Source: Antarcticimicrobium sediminis
GTDB lineage: Bacteria > Pseudomonadota > Alphaproteobacteria > Rhodobacterales > Rhodobacteraceae
Assembly: GCF_004348975.1 (NCBI RefSeq)
Contig: NZ_SMFP01000002.1
Span: 186,001 to 250,000 of the forward strand
Length of the DNA: 64,000 bases
Direction: 5' to 3'
Shown: one piece after another, positions 17,594 to 26,011 of the stretch
Position numbering within the stretch: position 1 is the first letter of the stretch
Layout of the letters: the number at the start of each line of letters is the position of its first letter
Notes under the pieces: model-generated
Databases searched by the model: none
What the model was told of the DNA's origin: nothing
The model's input: only the letters and a program-made list of their open reading frames with translations
Position numbers and translations under genes: made by a program

Positions 17594-18046
17594 ATGAAAT
17601 GGATCGATGTGCCGCCGGTCTGGCTGTTGGCGGCGGCGGTGTTGGCCTGGATACAGGGGCGTCACTATCCCCTCGGGCTCAGCTTTGGCGGCGGGGTCTG
17701 GGTGGATCTTCTCGGTGGGCTTTTGGTGGGCGGCGGCGTGCTGCTGATGGTTCTGGCGGTCTATGAGCTGCGCCGCCAACACACCACCGTGCTGCCGCAC
17801 CGAACCCCGAGCCATCTGGTGCAGTCGGGGATCTACAGCCGCAGCCGCAACCCGATCTATCTGGGCGATGTGCTGGTTCTGGCCGGGCTGATCCTGCGGT
17901 TCGATGCGGTGCTGGCGCTGCCGCTGTTGCCGCTCTTGACCTGGGTGATCGAACGCCGCTTCATCCTGAAGGAAGAAGACCGGTTGCGGCGGACCTATCG
18001 CACTGATTTTGCACGATACATACGCAAAGTACGCCGATGGGTGTAA
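17594..18046 (+). CDS. Isoprenylcysteine carboxyl methyltransferase (ICMT)-like membrane methyltransferase
   Basis: 150 residues with three to four hydrophobic segments (about 8-20, 36-60, 90-122). The C-terminal signature of the ICMT/phospholipid methyltransferase group is clear: RNPIYLGDVLVLAGLILRFD, then ERRFILKEEDRLRRTYRTDF and a basic tail. Such proteins use S-adenosylmethionine at the membrane; bacterial members have varied or unknown acceptors. The ATG at 17594 gives the family-length protein; the frame stays open upstream into the MBL gene but without family features. It probably shares a transcript with the MBL gene. Confidence 0.85.
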   Translation: MKWIDVPPVWLLAAAVLAWIQGRHYPLGLSFGGGVWVDLLGGLLVGGGVLLMVLAVYELRRQHTTVLPHRTPSHLVQSGIYSRSRNPIYLGDVLVLAGLILRFDAVLALPLLPLLTWVIERRFILKEEDRLRRTYRTDFARYIRKVRRWV

Positions 18047-18177
18047 CTGATATGTATCAAATAGCCCGGACAGCCCATGCCGTGCTTGCGTAATTATCTT
18101 GCGCGGGATAGGTGACGGATTTGCAAACTGTACCGTATTTTGCCCCGTGGTAGGGGTGACAGAGGGGGACCGAGTAG

Positions 18178-19752
18178 GTGAAGATAGGGACACCAAAGGA
18201 AATTTACGAGGGCGAGGCACGGGTGGCGATGACGCCAGACTCGGCCACGCAATTGCAAAAGCTGGGGTACGAATGTGCCATCGAATCCGGTGCCGGAGCG
18301 GCGGCCGGGTTTTCCGATGCCACCTATGAGGCGGCCGGGGTCGAGATCGTCAAGACCGCAGCACAGCTTTGGAAATCGGCGGATATCATCGCCAAGGTGC
18401 GCCAGCCCAACGAGACCGAGCTGAAGCGCCTGAGCAAGGACAAGACGCTGATTTCGTTCTTCAATCCCGGCGGGAATGCAGAGGGGCTTGAGCTGGCCAA
18501 ATCCAAGGGCGGCAATGTGATCGCCATGGAAATGGTGCCGCGGATTTCCCGTGCCCAGAAGATGGACGCGCTGTCGTCCATGGCAAATATCGCCGGCTAT
18601 CGCGCCGTGATCGAGGCGGGCAACAACTTTGGCCGCTTCTTCACCGGCCAGATCACCGCTGCGGGCAAGGTGCCCCCGGCCAAGGTTCTGGTGGTCGGTG
18701 CCGGTGTTGCCGGTCTTGCCGCGATCGGCACCGCGACCAGCCTTGGCGCGATCACCTATGCCTTCGACGTGCGCCCCGAAGTGGCCGAACAGGTCGAATC
18801 GATGGGCGCCGAATTCGTCTATCTCGATTTCAAGGAAGAGTCGCAGGACGGCGCCGCCTCGGGTGGCTACGCCAGTGTCTCCAGCCCGGAATTCCGCGAG
18901 GCCCAGCTGGCCAAGTTCCGCGAACTGGCCCCCGAAGTGGACATCGTGATCACGACCGCGCTGATCCCCAACCGCGAGGCGCCGGAGCTGTGGACCGAGG
19001 ACATGGTGAATTCCATGAAGCCGGGCTCGGTGATTGTCGACCTCGCCGCTGAAAAGGGCGGCAACTGCAAGCTGACCGTTGCGGATGAAAAGATCGTCAC
19101 CGACAACGGCGTGACCATCATCGGCTATACTGATTTCCCCAGCCGGATGGCGGCGCAGGCCTCGACGCTTTATGCCACCAACATCCGTCACATGATGACC
19201 GATCTGACGCCCGAAAAGGACGGCAAGGTCGCGCACAACATGGAAGACGACGTGATCCGGGGCGCCACCGTCGCCTTTCAGGGCGAGATCACCTTCCCGC
19301 CGCCCCCGCCCAAGGTGCAGGCCATCGCGGCCCAACCGAAGAAGGAAGCGGTCAAGGAACTGACCCCGGAAGAAAAGCGGGCGCAGGAAACCGCGGCCTT
19401 CAAGGCGGCGACCAAGCGGCAGGTGACCCTGCTGAGCGTCGGCGCGGTGCTGATGCTGCTCGTCGGGGCCGTCGCCCCTGCCAGCTTCATGCAACATTTC
19501 ATCGTTTTCGTTCTGGCGGTCTTCGTCGGGTTCCAGGTGATCTGGGGGGTGGCACACAGCCTGCACACGCCGTTGATGGCGGTGACCAACGCGATTTCGT
19601 CGATCATCATCCTCGGAGCGCTGATGCAGATCGGCTCCGGGTCGGGGCTGGTGATCGTGCTGGCGGCGATTTCAGTGTTCATGGCCGGGATCAATATCTT
19701 CGGCGGCTTCCTCGTGACGCGGCGCATGCTCGCCATGTTCCAGAAATCGTAA
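18178..19752 (+). CDS. pntA: NAD(P)+ transhydrogenase subunit alpha
   Basis: 524 residues, the fused form (domain I plus the first membrane helices) as in Escherichia coli. The GTG start follows a GAGGGGGA ribosome site. Domain I binds NAD(H): KIGTPKEIYEGEARVAMTP at the start and the glycine-rich VLVVGAGVAGLAAIG at about 170-184. An Ala/Lys/Pro/Glu-rich linker (about 375-405) leads to three or four membrane helices from about residue 418. With PntB it couples hydride transfer from NADH to NADP+ to proton entry, supplying NADPH. pntB begins 13 bases downstream and a strong terminator follows pntB. Confidence 0.96.
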   Translation: MKIGTPKEIYEGEARVAMTPDSATQLQKLGYECAIESGAGAAAGFSDATYEAAGVEIVKTAAQLWKSADIIAKVRQPNETELKRLSKDKTLISFFNPGGNAEGLELAKSKGGNVIAMEMVPRISRAQKMDALSSMANIAGYRAVIEAGNNFGRFFTGQITAAGKVPPAKVLVVGAGVAGLAAIGTATSLGAITYAFDVRPEVAEQVESMGAEFVYLDFKEESQDGAASGGYASVSSPEFREAQLAKFRELAPEVDIVITTALIPNREAPELWTEDMVNSMKPGSVIVDLAAEKGGNCKLTVADEKIVTDNGVTIIGYTDFPSRMAAQASTLYATNIRHMMTDLTPEKDGKVAHNMEDDVIRGATVAFQGEITFPPPPPKVQAIAAQPKKEAVKELTPEEKRAQETAAFKAATKRQVTLLSVGAVLMLLVGAVAPASFMQHFIVFVLAVFVGFQVIWGVAHSLHTPLMAVTNAISSIIILGALMQIGSGSGLVIVLAAISVFMAGINIFGGFLVTRRMLAMFQKS

Positions 19753-19765
19753 GGAGTAGGGCATC

Positions 19766-21241
19766 ATGGAATTCGGATTTACCACAGCGGCCTATGTGGT
19801 CGCGGCTGTCCTCTTCATCCTGTCGCTGGGCGGCCTCTCGGGGCAGGAAAGCGCCAAACGTGCGGTTTGGTATGGCATCGTCGGCATGGCGTTGGCGGCT
19901 TTCGCCACGCTGATCGGACCGGGGCAGGGGCTTTGGCTGCTGTCGCTCTTGCTGATCGCGGCCGGCGGGCTGATCGGGGCCTATGTTGCGGGCAAGGTCG
20001 AAATGACCGGAATGCCCCAGCTCGTCGCTGCGATGCACTCGCTGGTCGGCCTGGCGGCCGTCCTCGTGGGCTTCAATGCCCATTTCGAGATGGGCCACGT
20101 CGCGTCCATCTTGGCGGGCGCCCCGAGCGCGCTAAATGCAGCCGGGCTGGACGTCTGGATGCACGAGCAACACCTGGGCACCTTTGCCGCGTTGATCGCG
20201 CATAAGGCCCCGGTCGAGCTGAACATCCTCAAGGTCGAATTGTTCCTCGGGGTCTTCATCGGGGCCGTGACCTTCACCGGTTCGGTCGTTGCCTATGGCA
20301 AACTGGCGGGCAAGGTGTCCTCGGTTGCGAAAAAGCTGCCCGGCGGGCACGCGCTGAATGCCGGGGCTGCGATCATCTCGGTGCTTTGCCTGTTCTGGTA
20401 CTTCGGGACCGGGGGCTTTGTGCCGCTGGCGATCATGACGCTGATGGCGCTCTTCATTGGCTACCACCTGATCATGGGGATCGGCGGCGCCGACATGCCC
20501 GTGGTGGTGTCGATGCTGAACAGCTACTCGGGCTGGGCGGCAGCGGCGATCGGTTTCAGCCTTGGCAACGATCTGCTGATCGTGGTCGGTGCGCTGGTCG
20601 GCTCTTCGGGTGCGATTCTGTCCTATATCATGTGCAAGGCGATGAACCGCTCGTTCATCAGCGTGATCCTGGGCGGCTTCGGTGGCACCTCTGGCCCGCA
20701 GATGGAGGTCGAGGGCGAACAGATCGCCATCGACGCCGATGGTGTGGCATCGGCACTGAACGAGGCCGACAGCGTGATCATCGTGCCGGGCTATGGCATG
20801 GCGGTGGCGCAGGCGCAGAACGCGGTCAGCGACCTGACCAAGAAACTGCGCGCGCAGGGTAAAAACGTTCGCTTCGCCATCCACCCGGTGGCGGGACGTC
20901 TGCCGGGGCACATGAACGTGCTGCTGGCCGAGGCCAAGGTGCCCTATGACATCGTGATGGAGATGGACGAGATCAACGACGACTTCCCCGATACGGATGT
21001 GGTCATCGTGATCGGCTCCAATGACATCGTGAACCCGGCCGCGCAGGAAGACCCCAACAGCCCGATCGCCGGCATGCCGGTGCTCGAGGTCTGGAAGGCG
21101 AAACAGGTCTTTGTCTCCAAACGGGGGCAGGGGACCGGCTATTCCGGGATCGAGAACCCGCTGTTCTACAAAGAGAATACGCGCATGTTCTACGGTGATG
21201 CCAAGGACAGTCTCGACAAGCTGTTGCCGATGATCGACTGA
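19766..21241 (+). CDS. pntB: NAD(P)+ transhydrogenase subunit beta
   Basis: 491 residues. The N-terminal two-thirds has about eight to nine membrane helices making most of the proton channel; the C-terminal domain III binds NADP(H), with [12 protein letters not shown] (about 345-356), [21 protein letters not shown] and the [11 protein letters not shown] loop all visible. It is the obligate partner of PntA, co-transcribed with a 13-base gap and an AAGGAG ribosome site. A terminator 25 bases after the stop closes the operon. Confidence 0.96.
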   Translation: MEFGFTTAAYVVAAVLFILSLGGLSGQESAKRAVWYGIVGMALAAFATLIGPGQGLWLLSLLLIAAGGLIGAYVAGKVEMTGMPQLVAAMHSLVGLAAVLVGFNAHFEMGHVASILAGAPSALNAAGLDVWMHEQHLGTFAALIAHKAPVELNILKVELFLGVFIGAVTFTGSVVAYGKLAGKVSSVAKKLPGGHALNAGAAIISVLCLFWYFGTGGFVPLAIMTLMALFIGYHLIMGIGGADMPVVVSMLNSYSGWAAAAIGFSLGNDLLIVVGALVGSSGAILSYIMCKAMNRSFISVILGGFGGTSGPQMEVEGEQIAIDADGVASALNEADSVIIVPGYGMAVAQAQNAVSDLTKKLRAQGKNVRFAIHPVAGRLPGHMNVLLAEAKVPYDIVMEMDEINDDFPDTDVVIVIGSNDIVNPAAQEDPNSPIAGMPVLEVWKAKQVFVSKRGQGTGYSGIENPLFYKENTRMFYGDAKDSLDKLLPMID

Positions 21242-21266
21242 TCAAACGGCCGAGCAGATCGCGTCA

Positions 21267-21295
21267 AAGCCCCGCCCTTGTGGCGGGGCTTTTTC
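21267..21295 (+). terminator. Intrinsic terminator of pntAB
   Basis: A 10-bp perfect stem AAGCCCCGCC/GGCGGGGCTT (21267-21276 with 21282-21291), five-base loop, followed by a T-run. It lies 26 bases after the pntB stop. Confidence 0.92.
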
Positions 21296-21425
21296 GTTTG
21301 TCGTGGGGCCGCTGCCGGGACAGGCTGGTTCTGTATACGGCGGTATTCTGTTAACGTGTTGAAACAAAAGGGTTTTGCGTTTTGCCAAAGGCCGGTTATA
21401 CAGATTGCAAAGCAAGGACCATGTG

Positions 21426-22721
21426 ATGCCCCCGATCGAAGACCACCCGCTGCGCTACCGGCTTGCGAATGAGCTGCACGCGCGCCCGTTTCCGGCGATG
21501 CAGAACTCCTCGACCGTGGTCTATCTGGCCATCAAGCAGCCGAAAGAGGCGGTCAGCCGCGACCGCGCCGCCGATGTGGCGCATCTGACCGATCTGCTCG
21601 ACCGTCACGGCGCGCCGCATCCCCAGCCCGGCGCCACCCACTACAGCGGTCGCATTGGCCGGCACGCGTTGAAATGGGAACAGCACACCGAATTTGTCAC
21701 CTATACGGCGATTTCCGACGGGCTCAGCGACCGCCCCTTCGATCCGGCGGATTTCTCGGTCTTTCCCGGCGATTGGCTGAGCAAGGCACCGGGGCAGCGG
21801 ATCACCTCGATCGTGCTGCGGGTCTGCCCGCGCCCGGGTGACGACGGCATCAACGCGGCGCTGGCCGACTGGTTCGTGCCCGAAAGCACCGCCGCCTCGC
21901 ATGTGTTGGACAATGCCGCCATCGCGGCGGGCGATTTCCGCATCGACCCGGCGGGCCATATGCGCTTTGCCGTGTTCGTCGGGGAGGAGGCCGGGCAGCG
22001 CCGGATCGGTCGCGCGGTTCAGCGCCTGTGCGAGATCGAGACCTACAAGGCGATGTCGATGCTGGGCTTTTCCCGTGCGCAGCAGCTCTCGGGCGAGATC
22101 GGCGCGCTGGATGCTCATCTGACGCAGCTTATGGCAGACATGACCGGCGGCGGCATTCCGGCGGAAAAGACCCTGACCAAACTGTTGGCGATCTCGGCCG
22201 AGCTGGAATCGATGGGCGCACGCAGCTCGTTCCGCTTCGGCGCCACTGGTGCTTATGAGGCCATCGTGAACCAGCGCATCGCCTCGCTGCGCGAGGGGCG
22301 GTTTCAGGGTCGCCAGACCTTTGCAGATTTCATGGCGCGCCGCTACGCGCCCGCCATGCGCACGGTGACCTCGACCCAGGGGCGGCTGCAGGCGTTGGCG
22401 GATCGGGCCATGCGCGCGGGCGAGCTGTTGCGCACCCGCGTGGATGTAGAGCGCAGCGGGCAGAATCAGGCATTGTTGGAAAGCATGGATCGGCGCGCCG
22501 ATCTCTCGCTTCGGCTGCAACACACGGTCGAGGGGCTCTCGGTCGTGGCGATCAGCTATTACGCCCTGTCGCTGGTCAGCTACCTGCTCTACCCGCTGGC
22601 GCAGGCCACCGGGCAGAGCAAGGGGATGCTGACGGCGGTGCTCACTCTGCCGGTTGTACTTGGCGTCTGGGGCGCGGTGCGCCGGATCCGGAAAGGGATC
22701 GAGAAAGGATCGCATTCATAG
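21426..22721 (+). CDS. DUF3422 family membrane protein
   Basis: 431 residues. The N-terminal region HPLRYRLANELHARPFPAM is the diagnostic start of DUF3422, and the C-terminus carries two hydrophobic helices (about 370-392 and 397-418) after a long helical part, ending in the basic tail VRRIRKGIEKG. The family is of unknown function and widespread in proteobacteria; the layout suggests a cytoplasmic helical domain anchored by a C-terminal hairpin. The start is the ATG at 21426 behind AAGGA. Its last 80 bases overlap the 3' end of the oppositely oriented YeeE/YedE gene, so the two transcripts are antisense to each other there. Confidence 0.9.
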   Translation: MPPIEDHPLRYRLANELHARPFPAMQNSSTVVYLAIKQPKEAVSRDRAADVAHLTDLLDRHGAPHPQPGATHYSGRIGRHALKWEQHTEFVTYTAISDGLSDRPFDPADFSVFPGDWLSKAPGQRITSIVLRVCPRPGDDGINAALADWFVPESTAASHVLDNAAIAAGDFRIDPAGHMRFAVFVGEEAGQRRIGRAVQRLCEIETYKAMSMLGFSRAQQLSGEIGALDAHLTQLMADMTGGGIPAEKTLTKLLAISAELESMGARSSFRFGATGAYEAIVNQRIASLREGRFQGRQTFADFMARRYAPAMRTVTSTQGRLQALADRAMRAGELLRTRVDVERSGQNQALLESMDRRADLSLRLQHTVEGLSVVAISYYALSLVSYLLYPLAQATGQSKGMLTAVLTLPVVLGVWGAVRRIRKGIEKGSHS

Positions 22722-23715
22722 CGACCCCGCCAAGCGCGATGGAGGCCAGCGCAAGCAACGCGGCAATGCTCAGCGTCGGCACGCCAGACAGGCCCGCGCC
22801 AAGGGTACAGCCCCCGGCCAGCACACCGCCGACGCCCATCAGCACCGCGCCCGCCAGATAGCGCCCGGTTTGCGCCGCCCCCTCGAAACTCTGCCAGATG
22901 AACTGCCCGCGCAGAAGCGACGCCGCCAGCGCGCCCAAGACCACACCACCGACCAGCGCCGGGCCAAAGCCCGCCGGCACGGCAGAGGACGCGACGGTAA
23001 AGAACAGCGTTTCTGACATTGGTGAGGTGAAGGACAGGCTTTCCATTGCGATCGGATCGAATTCGTCAAACAGGATGAACCCGGTCCCGACCCAGCCCAG
23101 CGGCACCAGCAGCCCGATCGCCGCCGCCCCGAGCAGCGGCAGCGGGGCCACCCCGGAGCGCAGCGCATACAGCAGCGATCCGCCTGCGATCAGCCCGGCC
23201 CAGACCCACGCCCCGCCGGGCAGCGCGGCGAGCGAGGTGAAACTCCCCAATTCGACGGTCAAACTCCCCAATCCGGTCCGCAGCGGGGCCAGCACCCCCT
23301 TGAGCGTGGCATGTGCGGTGATGGCAAAGACCAGCAGCACCAACACCGCCCGCAGGTTGCCGCCGCCCGCCAAGACGGTCAGCCGCGACACACATCCGCG
23401 CGTCAAGACCATGCCCGCGCCAAACGCCAGCCCGCCCAGAGCGATGGCGGCAATCGGCAGCTCCGGGGCCATGAAGCGATGGTCCTCGAACCCGATCCAG
23501 CCCACCGCGACCGCCGCTTGCGTGCCGAGCACCGCCACCGCCAATGCGCTCAACCAGACGCCCAGTGCCGCGCGCCGGTCCGTACCCACCAGCGCTCGGC
23601 GCAGACAGAAACGGGTGATCTGCGCCAGCATGCCAAAGGCGAGGCCCAGTCCAAGACCAAACAGCACGCTGGCCTCGCGCGCGGTGGTGTCTTCGAATCC
23701 CAATGTCTCGAACAT
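22642..23715 (-). CDS. YeeE/YedE family sulfur-compound transporter
   Basis: 357 residues, about nine hydrophobic segments. Three cysteines sit in the positions typical of thiosulfate-transporter (TsuA) relatives: Cys37 in RFCLRRAL, Cys108 in RGCVSRL and Cys303 in GGCTLGAGLSG, each in a short glycine-rich motif. The family imports thiosulfate or related sulfur species across the inner membrane. The start MFETLGFED is preceded by GGAGA; a longer frame upstream runs into unrelated sequence. No sulfur-metabolism gene is next to it. The 3' end overlaps the DUF3422 gene by 80 bases, and a run of ten G lies 79 bases upstream of the ATG. Confidence 0.88.
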   Translation of the reverse strand: MFETLGFEDTTAREASVLFGLGLGLAFGMLAQITRFCLRRALVGTDRRAALGVWLSALAVAVLGTQAAVAVGWIGFEDHRFMAPELPIAAIALGGLAFGAGMVLTRGCVSRLTVLAGGGNLRAVLVLLVFAITAHATLKGVLAPLRTGLGSLTVELGSFTSLAALPGGAWVWAGLIAGGSLLYALRSGVAPLPLLGAAAIGLLVPLGWVGTGFILFDEFDPIAMESLSFTSPMSETLFFTVASSAVPAGFGPALVGGVVLGALAASLLRGQFIWQSFEGAAQTGRYLAGAVLMGVGGVLAGGCTLGAGLSGVPTLSIAALLALASIALGGVAMNAILSRSLSGSGAPRPRRQVQPAE

Positions 23716-23793
23716 GGTGCGTCTCCAGAATGCGGAATTTTTCCCAATAGTATGACGCATCCCCCAAGAGCAAGGCGCAGCCCTGCCTGTAGC

Positions 23794-23803
23794 GGGGGGG
23801 GGG
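23794..23803. repeat. Ten-base G homopolymer upstream of the YeeE/YedE gene
   Basis: An uninterrupted run of ten G in the 215-base gap between the YeeE/YedE gene and the peptide permease gene. It lies 79-88 bases before the YeeE/YedE ATG (that gene is on the minus strand), where a length change could alter promoter spacing. It could also be a base-calling error-prone site. Confidence 0.6.
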
Positions 23804-23865
23804 TGGAACAATTTCCCATATCTGGCAAAGGCGATGGCTGGGCGTTTCCCCCCGGTGCCGGGGCC

Positions 23866-23897
23866 GAAACAAAACCGCCGCCCGGATAGGGCGGCGG
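23866..23897 (-). terminator. Intrinsic terminator of the peptide transporter operon
   Basis: On the minus strand, stem CCGCCGCCC/GGGCGGCGG (23889-23897 with 23875-23883), five-base loop, then TTTTG and TTTC. It lies 34 bases after the permease stop and ends the binding protein-permease operon. Confidence 0.88.
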
Positions 23898-23930
23898 TCT
23901 GTACCATTCTTTTTCGTGGATCTTCGGGGC

Positions 23931-24905
23931 TCAGCGCCCGCGAATGCGCGGATCCAGCGCATCGCGCAACCCGTCGCCCAGATAATTCACGCTGAGCACG
24001 GTGAGCGAGATGGCCAGACCGGGCCAGAGCACCCGCTCGGGATACTGCTGCAGATAGTCGGTGGCGTCGAACAGCAGCCGCCCCCAGGTCGGGAAATCGG
24101 GCGGGAACCCAAGGCCAAGAAAGCTCAGCGCGCTTTCGGTGATGATCGCGGTGGCGATCCCCAGCGTGGCCGAGACCATGATCGGGGACAGCACATTGGG
24201 CAGGATATGGCGCAGGATCATCTTGGCATTGGTGGTGCCGATGGAGCGGGCGGCAAGGATGAATTCCCGCTCCTTGATCGCCAGAACATCGCCGCGCACG
24301 ATCCGCGCGGTGGGCATCCAGCTGGTCACCCCGATGGCCGCCACGATCAGGATGAAGATCCCCCGTTCCGGCCCAAAGGCGGCGTTCAACGGATCGCGGA
24401 ACAGCAGCATCATCACCAGCAACAGCGGCAGCAGCGGCAGCGCCAGAAACAGGTCGGTCAGGCGCATCAGCAGCCCGTCGAGCCGTCTGAAGTACCCCGC
24501 CATCACCCCGACAAAAGAGCCGAGCCCAAGCGCCAGAAGCATGGCGGTGATCCCCACCGAGACCGAGGTCTTGCCGCCCGCCATCATCCGCGCAAAGGTG
24601 TCGCGCCCCAGTTGGTCGGTGCCAAAGGGATGTGTCAGGGACGGGCCCTGATTGCGGGCGCGGATGTCGATATGGGTGGCGTCGATGGTCCACAGAAACG
24701 GGCCAAGATAGACCCAGAGCACGATCACCAGAAACAGGATGCCGCCATATAGCGCGCCCTTGTGGTTCTTGAACTGGTCCCAGACTTCGCGCCACTGGCT
24801 GCTGGGGGGCTTGGTGAACTCCTCCAGCGGGCCAGCGCCGCCGGGCAGGGCGGTCGAGGCTGGTGCGAGCCCCTCGTCGGGTACAAGACGGTCCTTGTCA
24901 GTCAT
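23931..24905 (-). CDS. Dipeptide/oligopeptide ABC transporter permease (DppC/OppC type)
   Basis: 324 residues from MTDKDRLVPDEG. A 50-residue cytoplasmic N-terminus is followed by six membrane helices and the DppC/OppC EAA loop (EFILAARSIGTTNAKMILRH, near 195-215), which contacts the ATPase. The C-terminus GDGLRDALDPRIRGR is the family ending. Its ATG overlaps the stop of the upstream permease by eight bases, and GAGGA provides the ribosome site. With that permease it forms the inner-membrane channel of a peptide importer; the ATPases are the fused divergent gene at 27987. Confidence 0.95.
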   Translation of the reverse strand: MTDKDRLVPDEGLAPASTALPGGAGPLEEFTKPPSSQWREVWDQFKNHKGALYGGILFLVIVLWVYLGPFLWTIDATHIDIRARNQGPSLTHPFGTDQLGRDTFARMMAGGKTSVSVGITAMLLALGLGSFVGVMAGYFRRLDGLLMRLTDLFLALPLLPLLLVMMLLFRDPLNAAFGPERGIFILIVAAIGVTSWMPTARIVRGDVLAIKEREFILAARSIGTTNAKMILRHILPNVLSPIMVSATLGIATAIITESALSFLGLGFPPDFPTWGRLLFDATDYLQQYPERVLWPGLAISLTVLSVNYLGDGLRDALDPRIRGR

Positions 24906-25905
24906 ATCGGATCCTCGGGTCGAGCAGGCCATACAGCACATCGGCGATCAGGTTGAACAGTACGATCAGCACCGCAAAGATAAAGGTCAGCGTCTGCACC
25001 ATCGGCAGGTCGTTGGCCTGGATCGCGCCGATCAGCAGCTGTCCGATCCCGTTCACCTTGAACACCTGTTCGGTGATGATGGCCCCGCCAAAGATGGCCG
25101 GAACCCCCAGCGCGATCACGGTAACCACCGGGATCATCGAGTTGCGCAGCACATGGACCATGACCACGGTGGTTTCGCCCAGCCCCTTGGCGCGGGCGGT
25201 TCTGACATAGTCCTGGTTGAGATTGTCGAGCATCGAGGCGCGCATGAACCGGCTGATCTGTGCCGTGATCTGCAACGCCAGCACCGTCACCGGCATGATC
25301 ATCTGCTGAAGCTGGTAAACGAAGCTGTCCCAATCGACGACCTTGTGGGTGGTGTCATAGATCGACGGGAACCAGCCCAGATTGACCGAGAAGATCACGA
25401 TCACCAGCACCCCGGAAAAGAACGGTGGCACCGAGAACCCGATCATCGACACAAAGGTGCCAGCCTGATCGAACCACGAATACTGTTTGTAGGCGGAATA
25501 GATGCCGATCGGCAGCGCGATCAGGATGCCGACGATATAGGCGGTGCCGACAACCCACAGGGTTTGGGGAATGCGTTGCACCACGATGTCCATCACCGGG
25601 CTGCGGGTCTGCCAAGAGATCACGCGCAGATCCCCCTCCGAGAAGGAGGAGCCGAAGATCGCGTCGATCAGAACCTGTGGCTCGATCCAGAAGAACTGCA
25701 CCAGCCATTTCCAGAACCGGATATATCCGGGCTGGCCCAGACCCAGCGCCTCGCGCATCTTTTCTTTTACATCGGGTGGGACGGTCAGCGGAACCTGCGC
25801 CATGGGATCGCCCGGCGCCAGCTCCAGCAGGAGAAAAATAACGAGACTGATGAACAAAAGCGTCGGAACCGCCAGAACCAATCGTCGGATGGTGAAGGTC
25901 AGCAT
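24898..25905 (-). CDS. Dipeptide/oligopeptide ABC transporter permease (DppB/OppB type)
   Basis: 335 residues. The first helix LTFTIRRLVLAVPTLLFISL and ELAPGDP are the usual DppB/OppB start; a long periplasmic loop follows, then five further helices and the EAA loop DYVRTARAKGLGETTVVM (near 235-252). The C-terminus ends DPRIRYD. Located 107 bases after the binding-protein gene, with a strong hairpin in the gap, and overlapping the next permease. Heterodimer partner of that permease. Confidence 0.95.
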   Translation of the reverse strand: MLTFTIRRLVLAVPTLLFISLVIFLLLELAPGDPMAQVPLTVPPDVKEKMREALGLGQPGYIRFWKWLVQFFWIEPQVLIDAIFGSSFSEGDLRVISWQTRSPVMDIVVQRIPQTLWVVGTAYIVGILIALPIGIYSAYKQYSWFDQAGTFVSMIGFSVPPFFSGVLVIVIFSVNLGWFPSIYDTTHKVVDWDSFVYQLQQMIMPVTVLALQITAQISRFMRASMLDNLNQDYVRTARAKGLGETTVVMVHVLRNSMIPVVTVIALGVPAIFGGAIITEQVFKVNGIGQLLIGAIQANDLPMVQTLTFIFAVLIVLFNLIADVLYGLLDPRIRYD

Positions 25906-25960
25906 TCAGGGGGTGCCTTTGCTGTTTGCTAGTTTGGTATTTGTTCGGAGGTGACGGCAT

Positions 25961-25992
25961 GATCCGCCCCGGCGATGGTGCCGGGGCGGATC
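25961..25992 (-). terminator. Intercistronic hairpin between binding-protein and permease genes
   Basis: A perfect 13-bp stem GATCCGCCCCGGC with its complement (25961-25973 and 25980-25992), six-base loop, no T-run after it on the minus strand. Such a structure after a binding-protein gene often protects the upstream mRNA or lets only part of transcription continue, giving more binding protein than permease. Structure is seen; effect inferred. Confidence 0.7.
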
Positions 25993-26011
25993 ACTTTGCG
26001 TCAGGCGCGGA

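Noticed and set aside
18015-18058. Inverted repeat GATACATA/TATGTATC around the end of the ICMT-like gene
   Set aside because: Loop is 28 bases and the left arm is coding; no T-run, so neither a terminator nor a convincing operator.
23716-24795. Upstream extension of the YeeE/YedE frame
   Set aside because: The extension overlaps the peptide permease in another frame, crosses its terminator, and has no membrane pattern; the ATG at 23715 with GGAGA is the better start.
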